64,000 bases of DNA from Madurella fahalii (Eukaryota > Ascomycota > Sordariomycetes > Sordariales), in NCBI GenBank assembly GCA_029876055.1, contig CM056879.1, forward strand, positions 248,001 to 312,000, given 5' to 3'. The notes under the pieces are model-generated. The model did no database searches and had not been told where the DNA came from. It worked only from the letters and a program-made list of their open reading frames with translations. The position numbers and the translations under genes were made by a program. Positions 11,419 to 23,249 of this stretch are shown here, one piece after another (positions within the stretch are counted from its first letter, which is position 1; every line of letters begins with the position of its first letter).

Positions 11419-12860
11419 TCAACGAGGAGACTGCCCATGTACCACCAGCGCTTGTTCCGTGACGGCGGGATTGAACGCCTCGGGAGGCGATGACCGCCAC
11501 CCCCAACTGACAAGCCCGTGAAACCTGTCTCCCTCTGTCCCAACGTTGACTGCCAGGCTGTCGACCGCGACGCCGCTCTGCTGCGAGGCCGTACTTCCGC
11601 CGTTACCTCTTAGGGGCCATATCCGCCGCGACCGGAGCGCTGCTGCACGCGAGCGCAGCCAACCAAGCCACGACCAGCCACTGACAATGTCGCTGGTGTT
11701 GACCTTGCGGAGCATCAGGTGGTACATGGGCATACAGCAGCAAAGGATGCTACAGAACATTTGCGCGCTGCACCAGGACGCGCCCAAGACGAGGCTGTTT
11801 TCGGCCTCGGCGAAGCAGGCGACGATCTTGATTAGGCTGGCGACTCCGACGCTGTATACCATCATCGAGACCCTCTGGTTAGTCATCGTTGCCGTACCGA
11901 GGAAGTAGTAGTATGAGTAGTAGTAGGAGTAGGAGTAGGAGTAGGAGTAGGAGTAGGAGTAGGAGTAGGAGTAGGAGTAGGAGTAGGAGTAGGAGTAGGA
12001 GTATGGGGATTAGGATCAGCTAAAAGGGGGAAAACCCGGAAAGGGGGGAAGGTGGGGTGGGAATGTACTTACAAACCTCCGAGAGCGAGCAAGAACCCCA
12101 GCCGCCATTTTGTGCTTCTCTCCAACGTCAGGTTGCTCAGCATCATGACGACTAGCGCGACCATGGCAAAGTCGATCATGGCGTTTGTGAACTCGAACAC
12201 GACGATGTGGATGCTCATGTCGAAGCACCACCCCGGCGTCGCGGGTGCCCAGTACTTTTGCACGGGCTGGCACTGGAGGAAGAGGGTGAGGGACGCCGAG
12301 ATGGTCCAGCAAATCAGGACGACGCCGAGGGTGGTAATGGCGAAGGTGTAGCGCCTGCTGATGCCATACTTGACGCCGAAGGCACGGTGATAGAGGAGGA
12401 GGATGGAGAGCTTGGTGGTTAGTTGATTGAAGATGTAGAAGTGGCCGGCGGCGTAGAGGGCCTATATCGGTGATAGTCCCGGTTAGTAATGCGATATGTG
12501 TAAGGGCGAGATCGTTACTACCAAAGTAGTAGTTGATTACCTTGAAGATGGAGGTGAGGGTTTCTGGGGGAGACGCGAAAATGGTTGGTCGTCCGCTGTC
12601 ACGATTGCTATGGAATGTCTCAGTCGATACTGAGCCAGGGTGGTTGAATCAGCTGCAAGAGGCTTACCCCATATGCCGATAGAGTTGAAAGCTATAATGC
12701 AGCTGGTAGCGACCGCTACACAAAAGTCCTCCCCTCCGTATCGCCTCCCGGTTGTCCTTGTGCCGATGTAGCGCACGGTCACGGCGAGGATTGCCAGCAC
12801 GGTGGTGATAATGTCTAGTATGAACGCATTCAGTTGCCATCGAACGAGTGAGGAGGCCAT
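11419..12860 (-). CDS. Pth11-like rhodopsin-fold seven-helix membrane receptor
   Basis: Integral membrane protein of the fungal rhodopsin-like (Pth11-related) family without a CFEM domain. Four exons on the minus strand: 12860-12668, 12563-12541 (23 nt), 12461-12073 and 11872-11419. All phases join to give 352 aa. Helix 1 (FILDIITTVLAILAVTVRY) is followed by the family pattern RYGGEDFCVAVA, then TKLSILLLYHRAF, CQPVQKYW and WCSAQMFCSILCCCMPM. These are the usual landmarks, including the paired Cys between helices. The C-terminal tail (about 90 aa) is Ser/Arg/Gly-rich and cytosolic. Members sense surface or chemical cues upstream of G-protein/cAMP signalling; ligands are mostly unknown. The last intron (11873-12072) is expanded by a hexanucleotide repeat. 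Its acceptor (CAGAG) is the only one that keeps phase, but it sits close to the branch site. Confidence 0.8.
11923..12003. repeat. (GTAGGA)13 hexanucleotide microsatellite in an intron
   Basis: Thirteen perfect tandem GTAGGA units (11923-12000) follow a degenerate GTAGTA stretch. They lie wholly inside the last intron of the Pth11-like receptor gene, where the transcribed strand reads TCCTAC and forms a long pyrimidine-rich tract before the acceptor. Confidence 0.97.
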
Positions 12861-15202
12861 CGCGCGGTGGCCTGTCGATGGTTGATCATGCGTGACTGAA
12901 ACGAAAGAGCGGCCAAAGAGATAGGATAACTCATAGAGGGGACGAGGAGAGGCTCGGAGGGTACGCAATAATTTGGACTACAGACGTGGAACAGGAAGAG
13001 CCGCATGTTCGGCGATTGTGGGTTAGGATCCGGGGCTTCTCCGCCGAGAGCCGAAGGCTGTGAGTTCTTGTACTACGACTGCTTACTTGGAAACGGCTTG
13101 GCATTGCCCAACAAAGATAGCCAGCAAGCATTTCGGTATCCCAAATTAGGGAAAGCAGCGCGGAAAGAAACCGCAGAGGCGGTTTGAATTACGGTAGGTA
13201 CTGATTTAGTAGCATCTAATTAACTAGAACCATCCGGGACTTCCAGTAATTGGTAATTGTGAGTGATACGTCAGTGTGCCGCATCATGAAGCCTCTTATA
13301 CCGGCAGGGTAGACATCACACTTGAAGTGGCTTCCCACGGTTCTACCTACCGCTTAGGGCTATTCAGCCCGGTCTCTATGGATATCGGTGAAGCAGCTGT
13401 AGTGTTACGGTTCGGGACAACTTCCCTCCTTCCGCATGCGGGGAGCCGGCGAGTGGCCGGGGTCGGGTCGTCCCCCTGAGAACGCCACATTGTGCGGACC
13501 AGATCCACGCGTGGCACAAGGGTTGAGAGTAGGTGACGCGAACTACACTTGTAAAAAAATTGATTGAGTGGGCAATTCGTCTCGCCTTTTTATGTCTTTC
13601 TGTCCTTGCCCCCTCGACCCTTTCAGTTCCTAAGGATTCCGGAGGCGGTGAACTTGCAGCCGGTGAGAGGTTCCGGTACCACCTAATGACTCAGCTGGAT
13701 ATGCATACTAGAAATGTGCTCCCGCATGCACGCATTGTCAAGAGTACGGCAGTGTGGCTGTGTTCGTATCATTGACCAATCGTTCGAGAATGGCTCGAAC
13801 ATTTGCCTCAGGTGTCGTGGAGATGCTCTCAGCCACCGTCCGTATGGGGTAATTATAAAGAAAGCACTCGCTTTTAATATTCTGCCACGTGTCTCAACGT
13901 ATGTTTCTAATTAGAGATTAGATTGCAGTTCTGTGTAATAAAGCTATAATTATGTGGTGATATAATGCACGTGAGATAACTTGGGCGAGACATAGTAAGA
14001 AAAAAAAAGAATCTTTTCTAACATGATGCCCTGCTCGCATTATAACAACAGCCCGTGATCTTCCTGGTATGTGCATACGAATGAAGCCAATGCTAATGCT
14101 ACACCAACCTCCCTGAGGAGCAACACAACCTATCACAAGGGAGCCCATTGTCCTTGAAGCCTCGCCGGCTACTGAACGGGGTGAAGTGGCTCGCACACCG
14201 CAGCGAATATTATGTTGGCCTAGTCCTGGAGGAGCAATATGAGAAGGCTCAACTCCGTGTTGATGATTATCAGATCAAGATACTGTTGATCTCTTTTTAG
14301 TAACCATAACGTGATTCATTAACATGACCAACGCACCTTCATCCATCCCGGGGGCATTTCCAACCACTTCTTCATAATCGGCACAGCAGGCAACATCTCT
14401 TTTGCCTTGTTGATCCTTCAAAACGAGCCATTCTGTGACACAGCCTTTTCGGCTCTTACGAAGTGCTTCACTTTTTATGTTGAGACACAGTATAACCACA
14501 CAAAGCCAAAAAAAAAAAAAAAAAAAAAAATAAACGATTAGTGTTTCATACAAAGCTACCAGCAGAGATGAACCGGCGTCTAAGGTGGTAGTGACGCGGT
14601 CCAATCCATCGTTGTAGGTCCTTTCATCTTCCTGCCTTTAGTCGATATATCTGGCTCAAGATACAGGAGATTGAAAGCAGATATCGGCAACCAGGAAGCA
14701 AAGAATTAGGAACTTGGAAAATACTTGGTGGAAAGAGGTGGCGGTATCTGTCATTGCTCCCTGCTGCCCGCAATCATAAGGTTATATTGTCAAGAACAGT
14801 ATAGAGGCATCATTCAATCAAGATCACCCTAGGATAGGCATGCCAATGTAATCATAGACGACTGCCCTATCCAGCGTAGGTCATATAACGGCGTTCTTCG
14901 GTACTAGCCTGCCCAGCCGGACGGATTAAGGTAGCCCTCGTTTATACAATTCCTATGCAAGAGAAAAAGAAAAGCAACGAGATATTATATGCTAGAGGAA
15001 GTCGAAAGAACAGGCAAGAGGAAATATGCCCATTGACAGTATCTTGAACGTGCCCCTTTACAACCAGCAGGCCGCTATAATCTCGGCACACACTAAAAAA
15101 GCGCGCAACATGGGGGTATGACATCTCTGCTCTATGACACCTTGTAAATCCCAACCCCATTCCATTTGAACGGAACACTGCTCCTCTTTCAAACGGGTCA
15201 GG
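12861..15202. other. Gene-free intergenic region
   Basis: 2.3 kb between two minus-strand genes with no supported gene. It is AT-richer than its surroundings, especially 13.8-15.1 kb, and holds a 23-nt poly-A run (14508-14530). It should carry the promoter of the receptor gene and the terminator of the DUF1479 gene. Confidence 0.45.
14508..14530. repeat. Poly-A tract (23 nt)
   Basis: Uninterrupted run of A in AT-rich intergenic DNA. No target-site duplication or coding remnant that would mark a retroposon was seen beside it. Confidence 0.95.
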
Positions 15203-17656
15203 TCAGCTCTGACCCTCGGCCTTGACCTCGGCCTCCTTGTCCTTGTCCTTTTCCTGGTCCTTCTCTTTCTTCTTCTTCTCCTCTTTCTTATCACCCTCCT
15301 TCTCACGACCTTTTCCCTCCATGCGCACGACCTTACTCCTCTTGGTGCCATTCCCATTCCTCTTGGCCATGTAGAAATCATACCTGTCCGGGAAGAGAAT
15401 GATATTCGACAGCCTCGCCACCTCGGCCTCGGCCCTCGTCATTGAGGGCGGCGGAGTCCTGACTACGGCGCCGTCCATCTCGACATCCCCATCCCCATCC
15501 CCGCCGCTCCCGTTCGCAGTAGCCGGCGCGGGCGCGTCGGGCGGCGTAGGCGCCACGTCGAACGGCGCAAGGCCCATCGCCTGCAGCGCCGCCGGCCCGC
15601 CCACCTCTGCAATATCCGTCTCGCCGGGCCTCCCGCCATGCGACGCCTCGCTGCCGAGACCGCTGCCGGTGGCGTCAAAGTCGGGACTGGGGTGGCCCCG
15701 CTGGAACGTCTTCCGCTGGCGGGCGAGGTACAGCGCGCTGGTCTGCGTGAGCGGGGCTGCGGGGACATAGACCAGGATGGTGACGGGCCGGGACGGCTTC
15801 TCGCCGTCAGCCATGGGGGGAGGGGTGGGGGCGCGGCTGGCCATGACGTTGGGGTTCGAGGTGATGTGGTATGCCAGGTCCGGGTGCCAGATGATGTAGT
15901 CGCCCGTCTGCAGGGTCGGGATGGTGACGAGGGTACGGCGGAGGTGCAGGTGCGGGTGCCAGAGCTCGGTAAGGCGCTGCGCGTGCCCCGGTACGGCGCC
16001 GTGGATGATGGTCGATTGGTCCTTGTCGAGGGCCCAGTTCGAGGCATCGAGGAAGGCCTCCCACTCGGGGCCCTCGCGGCGCTCGGGGGGTTTGGTCTTG
16101 GGCGAGAAAAAGGGGCGGAGGAGGAAATAGGCCGTGGCCAGCTTGGGGCTGGGGAGGAGGCGGATCAGGCCCGGCTCGATGGTGCTCAAGGCCACGATAC
16201 CTTGGTACATGCGGAAGATGCTGCATGCGCCGTGGCCGTTGTAGAGATCCTGGGTCGAGCTCACGCGGAAGGTGGGGTCCCACGGGTTGTACTTCTCCCA
16301 CTCCCCCTTGAACACGGAGGCGTAGGTACCGCCACGACCGTACCCGTCGGGTTCCCAGCGTTCGAGACTGCCATTGTCCACCTGGGCAATGACAGTCGAC
16401 GAGGCGAAGTCGCCGAGCAGCTCGAGGGCGATCCTCTGCGCCTCTGCCTCGTCATTGACTTCTCCGTTTGCCGCGGCTGCCAGGTCGGCGGCCTTGTCCT
16501 TGGCCTTCTTCGCCGTCGCGTCGGGGCCCACGCCTCCGATGTTGGCACCGTGGATGCGCAGCCGGTCCCCGTACGCAATGGGGAAGCGGATGGCCATGCG
16601 GTCGTCGGCGGCGTTGTCCCACAGCGACATGGCGAATCGCTGGGCCTCCATGACGCGGGGATGCGCCCGCGTGCGCACCTGCGCCGGAGTCCAAAAGAGG
16701 TCGAAGCATGTCGGGTCCTGGGGCGTCGGCTCCTTGAAGTCGGCGCCCTTTTCTAGGTACTTGACCGTCTCGTCAATGGCGACCTGCGCATCGGTGCGGG
16801 GCACGACGCCGCGCACGACGCCGAGGCCGTAGCGCTTCAGGTCGCGTGCAAAGGCGGCGGCGGTGTCTGGGCTGCTGATGTCGGCAAAGTCGATGTTTGG
16901 CGTAATGCTGGAGCCCCGCGACGCAATGTGGTCGACTTCGTCCCGCAGGGCGTCGAGCAGGCGGACCCACGAGGCCTCGATCTCTGCCTCGTGGCCGGCA
17001 ACGAGGGTGCGCTTGACTTGGGCAAAGCGCGAGGGCAGCGGCACCGGCTCCTTGCCGTAGAAGGACAGCACGGGCGGTTCCATGGTGGCGCTGTTGGCGT
17101 CGTTGGCCGAGCTGCTGTTGCTGCTGCTGTTGTGGGGGGAGGCCGCAGCAGCAGCAGCGCTATTTGTTTGGGCGGCGAACGAGGCAGTTAAACGGTGCTT
17201 GAGTTTGGAGATCCTGCGGGGTCGCGCGGCGCTGAGGCTTCCGTTGGCAATTGCGTTTGCGGAGGCGGACGGGGAGGTGGGCATGGGCATGGGCATGGAC
17301 ATGGGCGCTGCTGCTGCTGCTGCTGCTCCTCCTGCTACCGGCTGATGGTGGCACACTGTGCGCCGTCGCCCGCATTGGCTGCACCGTGAGCGTGGCTCGA
17401 GACCACCCGGACCACCCTTGTCAATACCGTGCACACTATTGACAGCCGCCAACAGGCTGGCGCTCACAGTCACTGTCGGCGTTATTGCTGCCGCCGCCGC
17501 TGCCACCGCTGTTGTGGTAGTTGTCGTCGCCGCTGTCGTCGTCCCTCCCATGACCACGTCCGGGCCCCCTGCTGCTGCTGCTGTTGCTGCTGTTCCTGCC
17601 GATGACGCCCTTGTCGACACCGATACGGCGCCGCCGCCGCTTACTGAGCCCGTCAT
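15203..17656 (-). CDS. DUF1479 family protein (2-oxoglutarate oxygenase-like)
   Basis: Single exon, 817 aa. The first ~180 residues are low-complexity (poly-Ala, Ser/Asn, Thr runs, Met-Pro repeats). The conserved DUF1479 core runs from about 200 (FAQVKRTLVAGHEAEIEASW) to about 740. Family marks are VVRGVVPRTDA, the central TDP-like DLFWTPAQVRTRAHP, then HGAVPGHAQRL near 551 and GDYIIWHPDLAYHI near 590, whose His and Asp could bind iron as in YbiU-like Fe(II) oxygenases. The C-terminus is Lys/Glu-rich. The substrate is unknown. Translation could start further in than 17656, as the extension is repetitive; the long form is the simplest reading. No intron is needed. Confidence 0.85.
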   Translation of the reverse strand: MTGSVSGGGAVSVSTRASSAGTAATAAAAGGPDVVMGGTTTAATTTTTTAVAAAAAAITPTVTVSASLLAAVNSVHGIDKGGPGGLEPRSRCSQCGRRRTVCHHQPVAGGAAAAAAAPMSMPMPMPTSPSASANAIANGSLSAARPRRISKLKHRLTASFAAQTNSAAAAAASPHNSSSNSSSANDANSATMEPPVLSFYGKEPVPLPSRFAQVKRTLVAGHEAEIEASWVRLLDALRDEVDHIASRGSSITPNIDFADISSPDTAAAFARDLKRYGLGVVRGVVPRTDAQVAIDETVKYLEKGADFKEPTPQDPTCFDLFWTPAQVRTRAHPRVMEAQRFAMSLWDNAADDRMAIRFPIAYGDRLRIHGANIGGVGPDATAKKAKDKAADLAAAANGEVNDEAEAQRIALELLGDFASSTVIAQVDNGSLERWEPDGYGRGGTYASVFKGEWEKYNPWDPTFRVSSTQDLYNGHGACSIFRMYQGIVALSTIEPGLIRLLPSPKLATAYFLLRPFFSPKTKPPERREGPEWEAFLDASNWALDKDQSTIIHGAVPGHAQRLTELWHPHLHLRRTLVTIPTLQTGDYIIWHPDLAYHITSNPNVMASRAPTPPPMADGEKPSRPVTILVYVPAAPLTQTSALYLARQRKTFQRGHPSPDFDATGSGLGSEASHGGRPGETDIAEVGGPAALQAMGLAPFDVAPTPPDAPAPATANGSGGDGDGDVEMDGAVVRTPPPSMTRAEAEVARLSNIILFPDRYDFYMAKRNGNGTKRSKVVRMEGKGREKEGDKKEEKKKKEKDQEKDKDKEAEVKAEGQS

Positions 17657-17754
17657 CCTGTCCCGCTACTAACCATCGAGTCCTCTGTGAAGTTGCGGGG
17701 ACGTACGAACACCGCATCGGGGGTGGGCGAATGGATGGTAGTCGTAGCAGTAGT

Positions 17755-17784
17755 GGTGGTGGTGGTGGTGGTGGTGGTGGTGGT
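17755..17784. repeat. (GGT)10 trinucleotide repeat
   Basis: Ten GGT units in the region just upstream of the DUF1479 start codon (17656), on the template side of its probable 5' UTR, where it would read as an ACC repeat. Confidence 0.95.
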
Positions 17785-20700
17785 GTGTCTCTCGGAAGGT
17801 GCACCCTCTTTTCCTTTAACAGGCCCCCTTTTCGAGGTGGCTTCTGGCTTCTGGCGAAACCTCGGCCCAATGCACCGCTAGGGGCTCTTCCCTCTTCCAG
17901 TCGTTTTGTCCCCTTGGTGCGCCGCTGCTGCTGGTGCTGTTGCGTTTGCTGCTCCTCTTCCTCCGTCCCAAAACTCGCAACAATCGTGAATCAGGAACGG
18001 AAGGGATGGGCACGCGCCCTTGATAAGTTGATTGGTGGCCCAATGGATACCATGAGGCGCCGATATGCTCGCCCACAACTATGGATGTCGGCCCAGCCAA
18101 GGCGTCGGAACGGCGAAGGGCATCAATATAAAGGGCTGTTCCCATTGTCCCTCGCTATCTTTTAGGCAGAATGCTCGCCCTGCACCGGAACCGCTAAGCC
18201 TTCTCGCCAAACGTGCCCCCGTCAATTCCCCGAGGGCCTAGACGCCAACCCGAGCTCGGTGCATCTGTCTCCGTGTCGCAGGCACAGCCGTTGGCAGCTG
18301 CATGAGCTCTCCTACTATGGGGTGGTGCACAGCTGCCAGCCTGCCCGAGGTGGGAGGTGCCGGCTGCGTGTAAGTGGGTGTGGGGTGCGGGTTCCCGGCG
18401 AACATCTGAGACCCCGGCTCCTGCGCGCCACGAGGGCCGTTGGACCGTGGCTCGGGAAAGCCATGGGAAAGCCATGGGACGGGCGTGGGAAAGGGAGGGT
18501 CCCAGAATCGTGCGCCAGACAGCGGATCAACCAGGGCGCAACAGGGCGCAACGGCGCGCCGTCTCATGCGCTCGCGGTTGCCGGGAGGTGGCATGGGCAC
18601 TGAGGTGGGAGACAGGCCGAATGGCGGAGAATGCGGCTAGCTCTAGCTCTCTGGGGCCAGCTTCGTCGCCCACAAACCTGGCTCTGCTGGGTCTCCAAGG
18701 GCAGCACATCCGGACCAATTTGGCCTTCTGGGCCATGCACGAAACCTTGAGCAGCCGCAATTGGTCCCAATCGGCCGTGGTGGGGTTCTTGTCGGAACCA
18801 CGACTCCGCATCTCCTGAAAGAAGTGGCGACGAGGAGCCGCCTCACGGCCCGCGATTCCAAGGCTCGGGCGGGTTCCGAACGCGCGATCCCACTGGCCGA
18901 GAGCCCTGTAATACCCCGTGATTCGCTGCTCGGGTCGCCTTGGCGCATGCGTTTGAGTGTTGACTTTCCGGATGGGCCGTCTTTATTTTCGCTTCCGTTT
19001 TTTTTTTCCCTTCTTCACGTTCGGGAACCGCATCCACCATCCAGGCCAGTAATAAACTGCCTTTGCCTGATATCCTCTCATCCGCACATTATTCCGCGAG
19101 ACAGACCCGGAAATCAGCACTCGACCGGGCCATTTCAGCGTCTCGCTTCAGATTGGCAACCTGGCCGGCACTGTACCTCGATTACAGTGCACAGTCGGTA
19201 CGTAGGTACATGCACATCCTCAGGCCCGGTCCCTTTCAGGGGGGTCCTACATAAAACTGTGGGTCGATGGCAATGGCTCTCTCCCAGTCCCCTTCCTTCT
19301 TCCCGCCGCTTCGGTCTGGAAATCTGGAATGCACGTCCTCATCTCGCAGACGGCACAGGCTCCGAATGGCCCCTAACCCCCACCCCTCGGTTCAGGCAAA
19401 GCCAGCGAGAGTTGCCGCGAGACGTCACATGCCCGGTTATTCCTCTTGGCTGGAAGAGGAAGGCCCGGTCCGGGACCGAGATTTATGCCATGCGGTCCTC
19501 CGTCGACTGGGATTCCGGTTCTACTTTACCTTATCTTTTGGCATTTGGGAGAGACCCCAGCTTGCGGTAGCGATGCTGTCATCACGTCGATCAACATGAA
19601 CATCAGGCGGCGATTATCCTCTGGTTGATCTGGTCTTCACCCGGGCACCTTCGAACCCTAAAAGGAATTCCTCTGCGGCCCCGTTCGGATGGCCAACTCC
19701 CACCGCAACGTAGCATGAACTTGAGACGCCGCCCACGGTCGTTTTAAGATTGTCCGGACAGAGGCTATACCTAAAATCGCCAGCACACCCTTCGGAGCAT
19801 CGCTGGGGGATGCTTTAGGCATCGTGCCTCGGGTACCCACGGCGCCCTGTAAAGGCAAGTTCTCCTATTGTGGACCTTCACTCGTCGTTCTCCTGGCGAA
19901 TTGAATGCTTACCTTGCGCGAGAAGCCTCCAGCCAGCAGCATTGAGGCTCATCCCGCGTTGCAAACCGCTTGTCCGTTACCACTCTGGCAGGTCCATGAC
20001 CCCGCAGCGCTCCTATGTACTACACAGCACGTCGGAAAGGGTAGCATTGACTGCAAGCATGTCGTCGCCAAAGCTAGTTAGGGTGGTTCTGGCGCCAACC
20101 AGGAATCCGCTCATATCGTTGCAGACGGGGGGCGCGGTTGCCCAAGAAATGGTGCCATCACCATGTGCGGCTGGTGAGCCTTGGATCCGTCGTAGCTTTT
20201 TCCGCGAACTGGCTGCCACGGCTCCGGTCACACGACCTTGACGTGGAGGCTCCTGCCCTCGGGTCTCCATCTGTGCGTAAATTGTGTAATTCGGCCATGT
20301 CGACATGTTTTGGTTCCACGAGGACCGGGTCCATGGGTCTCGATACCGTTGTATCCATCCCTCGCCAATCAAGACCGATATTGCCTCAGATTTATCGCCT
20401 CGGCAAGAGCGGTTCGTCGCTCCACGGTGGCTGCGTGCCACGCGATGGGCCGGGCTTCATGGTGGTTGCGAGGTGCATGAACCAAAAATAGAAGCCCTGC
20501 GCTACTCAAACGGTAGGTGGGTGTTCATGGACTGCCTTATGAATGCGAACCAACAAGACGGTGGACGGGTTATTAAACGCTGGCGCCACTGGGTCTTGTC
20601 CGCCTGAAGGCATGATGATATCACGCTTCGAGGTGCGTTATTGGTATGGTCGGACCCTCGGCATGCCTAGATATGAAGCACTATATTGTTCTACTCCATC

Positions 20701-22756
20701 ACCGTGAAGAGTATCCTATGTATCGATGTATTCTGAGTGGCGATGATGCGCTGGGACACCCACCCTGTGGCACCCTAGTGGCTATTCGCAAATACATACC
20801 TTGATAAATGCATGGCGCCCGTCGGTGGCGGTACATCGAGCAAATATTTGCTCATTGCCGGCTGTAAACACCTTCATGGCGTCCGGGGGGGTTCCACTCC
20901 AGATGCTATACGCGAATCGGAAAATGTCCAAATAGGCCGAGTACATGTAGTCAACTAGGCTTGATTGTTGACTCCCAGCTCATATGCGGAAAGAAACGTC
21001 TACCTTGAGTGGGGAGAGACGTATATAACATGCCAAGGTAAAAGACGGAACTACCCAATCATTGAGAATTTCCTCTTCTAAATGCGCTTGTGCTGCCGCC
21101 GCTTTAATCTGTTTAGTGGGTGTGCTTGCCTGTATATTGGGTGGACGTGGTGTAGTACTAACTATGGTGCAGCAAGGGAGCCTCGTTCTGTTACCCTCGG
21201 CTAGGAGCTACTAAGAACTAAAAATGGAACGGGACTTGTAGGGATGCTTTTCTGAATACCAGGTTATATGTATATACTACGTCTTGTGGTTTTCGCCTCT
21301 TCTCTTTTTGTTTTAAAGTATGATTGTCTCTAAGTTCAAGGCTACATCACCGCCTATGCATGCTTCCTGTAAATAGGTAGAATTGGGCTATAACGGTGAT
21401 TTTGCGCCCTTGACTATAAAAATACTACCCGGAGGCTTCTCACCACAGTGCCATCGTCCATGCTCGGGAAGATTTGCAAGATAGGGTACTAGTGGATCAC
21501 CGGCTCGACTGGACATTGGGCGCTATGGAGCTGGATGTGACAACAGAATCAAGTCTAGAACTTAGGCTACAAGATCCTAAGACTTGCATTTCGGTAGGAA
21601 AAGCCTGATAGACTTCATGCTCTCGTAAACGGCTGTTACCATTGCTCATCCGGGCACAGTCCTCCCCACCTGCCTTCGTCCATCAAGGCTAATACCAAAC
21701 CTCTACTGAATGAACCTGAACAACCGACGCGTCTTCGATGATCCTGTCTTATATACATCCGCACATATAAAGCTTAACATAGCCTGTTATCCGCTGTGTG
21801 GTTGTAGGTGGGCAGGTATATAAGTATTGTACGGTATATTGTCAACCTGAGAGTTGTTATCTAGCTGCGCCTAGGTATGCCTCAATAACCTTTGGACATT
21901 TCCTCTGTATAGCATAGTCCCGCTTTCTGTTGAATTCATGCTGCCTTGCGTGAATCTATGTCGGCTGTCAGTTGGTTAGGGAGCGGATTGTCTAAGTGTA
22001 TATTATATGGCCGATGTAGAATCTTCCTCCCGGCTTTCCTGTGTGAAGCGCAGCATTTATTTGCGGTGAACTTGCGTTAAATTCGATCTATTCCCTTCTT
22101 CTCTTCTCTCCGGTGCTCCGATCTCTGCTCGCCTTTGTGCTCTATTATCCCATTCTGCTCTTCTTCTCTTAATTAGCGTCCTTTATTACTGTACTGCCCT
22201 CTTATGACGTTGATGTTAACTAAGCAGGTGCAGCGTCGAGTGTGAGAAAACTAAATATCTCTGCCTTGTAAAGGGGCATCCGTGCGTGAGCTTGCTATAT
22301 GCCTACCTTAGTTATGGCTCATTGCTGTTACAATAGTTTAGGCGGGCCGCACTGCAACTGCCGAAGCCTCACTATCTGAAGTCCCGAACATAACGCAATT
22401 GCGTTGGCCACTGAACTAGATCACAAAGTCTTCTCACCCAACCACAATGGACGACGAAATTGTGAGTCTGCGACAGGCTCCCGCAGATGCCCGGAGCCGA
22501 GCCACGGAGGAGCTACGCTATTGCCATCGAGGTAATTCAGGTAGTCACCGACTGTTTCTCGACAACATAAGGTACACTATTTAACTTGTTGGTCGAACTT
22601 ACCCCCGACGAATCGTTTCATAGGATGACTTTCTAGCAAAGTAGAGGAAATATGCGACCAGCTTTTCGAGCCCTGTGAAATCTAGTGCGGTTAGCACAGC
22701 TGTGGTGGGCATCGATGTAGCTGGATACGGTCGATTTCGCTTCGTAATTACCACCG

Positions 22757-22792
22757 TACCTTTCCTTACCTGTAAGGTAAGGTAGGTAAGGT
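22757..22792. repeat. Short palindromic TTACCTGTAAGGTAA element
   Basis: CCTTACCTGTAAGGTAAGG forms a near-perfect inverted repeat with a 1-3-nt centre, followed by a further GTAGGTAAGG copy. It could be a binding site or a hairpin; nothing identifies a factor. Confidence 0.5.
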
Positions 22793-23249
22793 CCCGGCCC
22801 GGATTGGAGAACCGGAGTGGAAATACTTTGATTCGACAACCCCCTCCCCGGGACTTTTTTTGTTATGTTGTTTTGTTTTTTTGTTTTGTCTCTCCCGGAG
22901 CGGGCGCTTTACTATTCGCTATCGCTGGCCAATGAGTAAGGCAGCTATGAGTATCCATAGTAAGGTTGCACGGTTAGGCCGGGAAGTTTTGCTGCCTGTG
23001 GGATTCCCTTGTAGTAATTGCATAAGCGCTCGATTGAGGCCTAATGTACCTACCTGACTTAGCAAGTACCCAACAGCGATGTAGTAGGAGGTGAAAAACA
23101 CCGAGATAAACGTTGCAGTCGCGAAGAAATGAGGTACCTTATTCTGTGTTGTTTCCCTATCTACGCTACGAGTTAACCGACCAACCTCTCTACACCGAGC
23201 CTGTGTCACGGACAGGATTTGCCCCGAGCGTACGGACGTGCTCAGGATC

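Larger units (their letters stand above)
17657..23249. other. 5.6-kb region without a recognisable gene
   Basis: The first kilobase probably holds the DUF1479-gene promoter. From there to 20.6 kb the DNA is GC-rich, with many open frames whose composition is that of chance (Arg/Pro/Ser-rich, no domain). From 20.6 to 23.2 kb the base composition shifts to AT-rich (about 43-46% GC by eye), with short TA-rich tracts and a palindromic TTACCTGTAAGGTAA element near 22770. No LTR, terminal inverted repeat, reverse transcriptase or transposase remnant was recognised. An ATG at 22447 followed by GTGAGT could be a distant first exon of the next gene, but the intron would be about 885 nt. Confidence 0.45.

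Noticed and set aside
15638..16756. 372-aa open frame on the plus strand
   Set aside because: Antisense shadow of the DUF1479 gene.
18761..19570. 269-aa open frame on the plus strand
   Set aside because: No domain, chance-like composition, no splice partners; not supported as a gene.
19640..19665. TTCGAACCC box resembling a tRNA T-arm
   Set aside because: No matching T-stem or anticodon arm around it.
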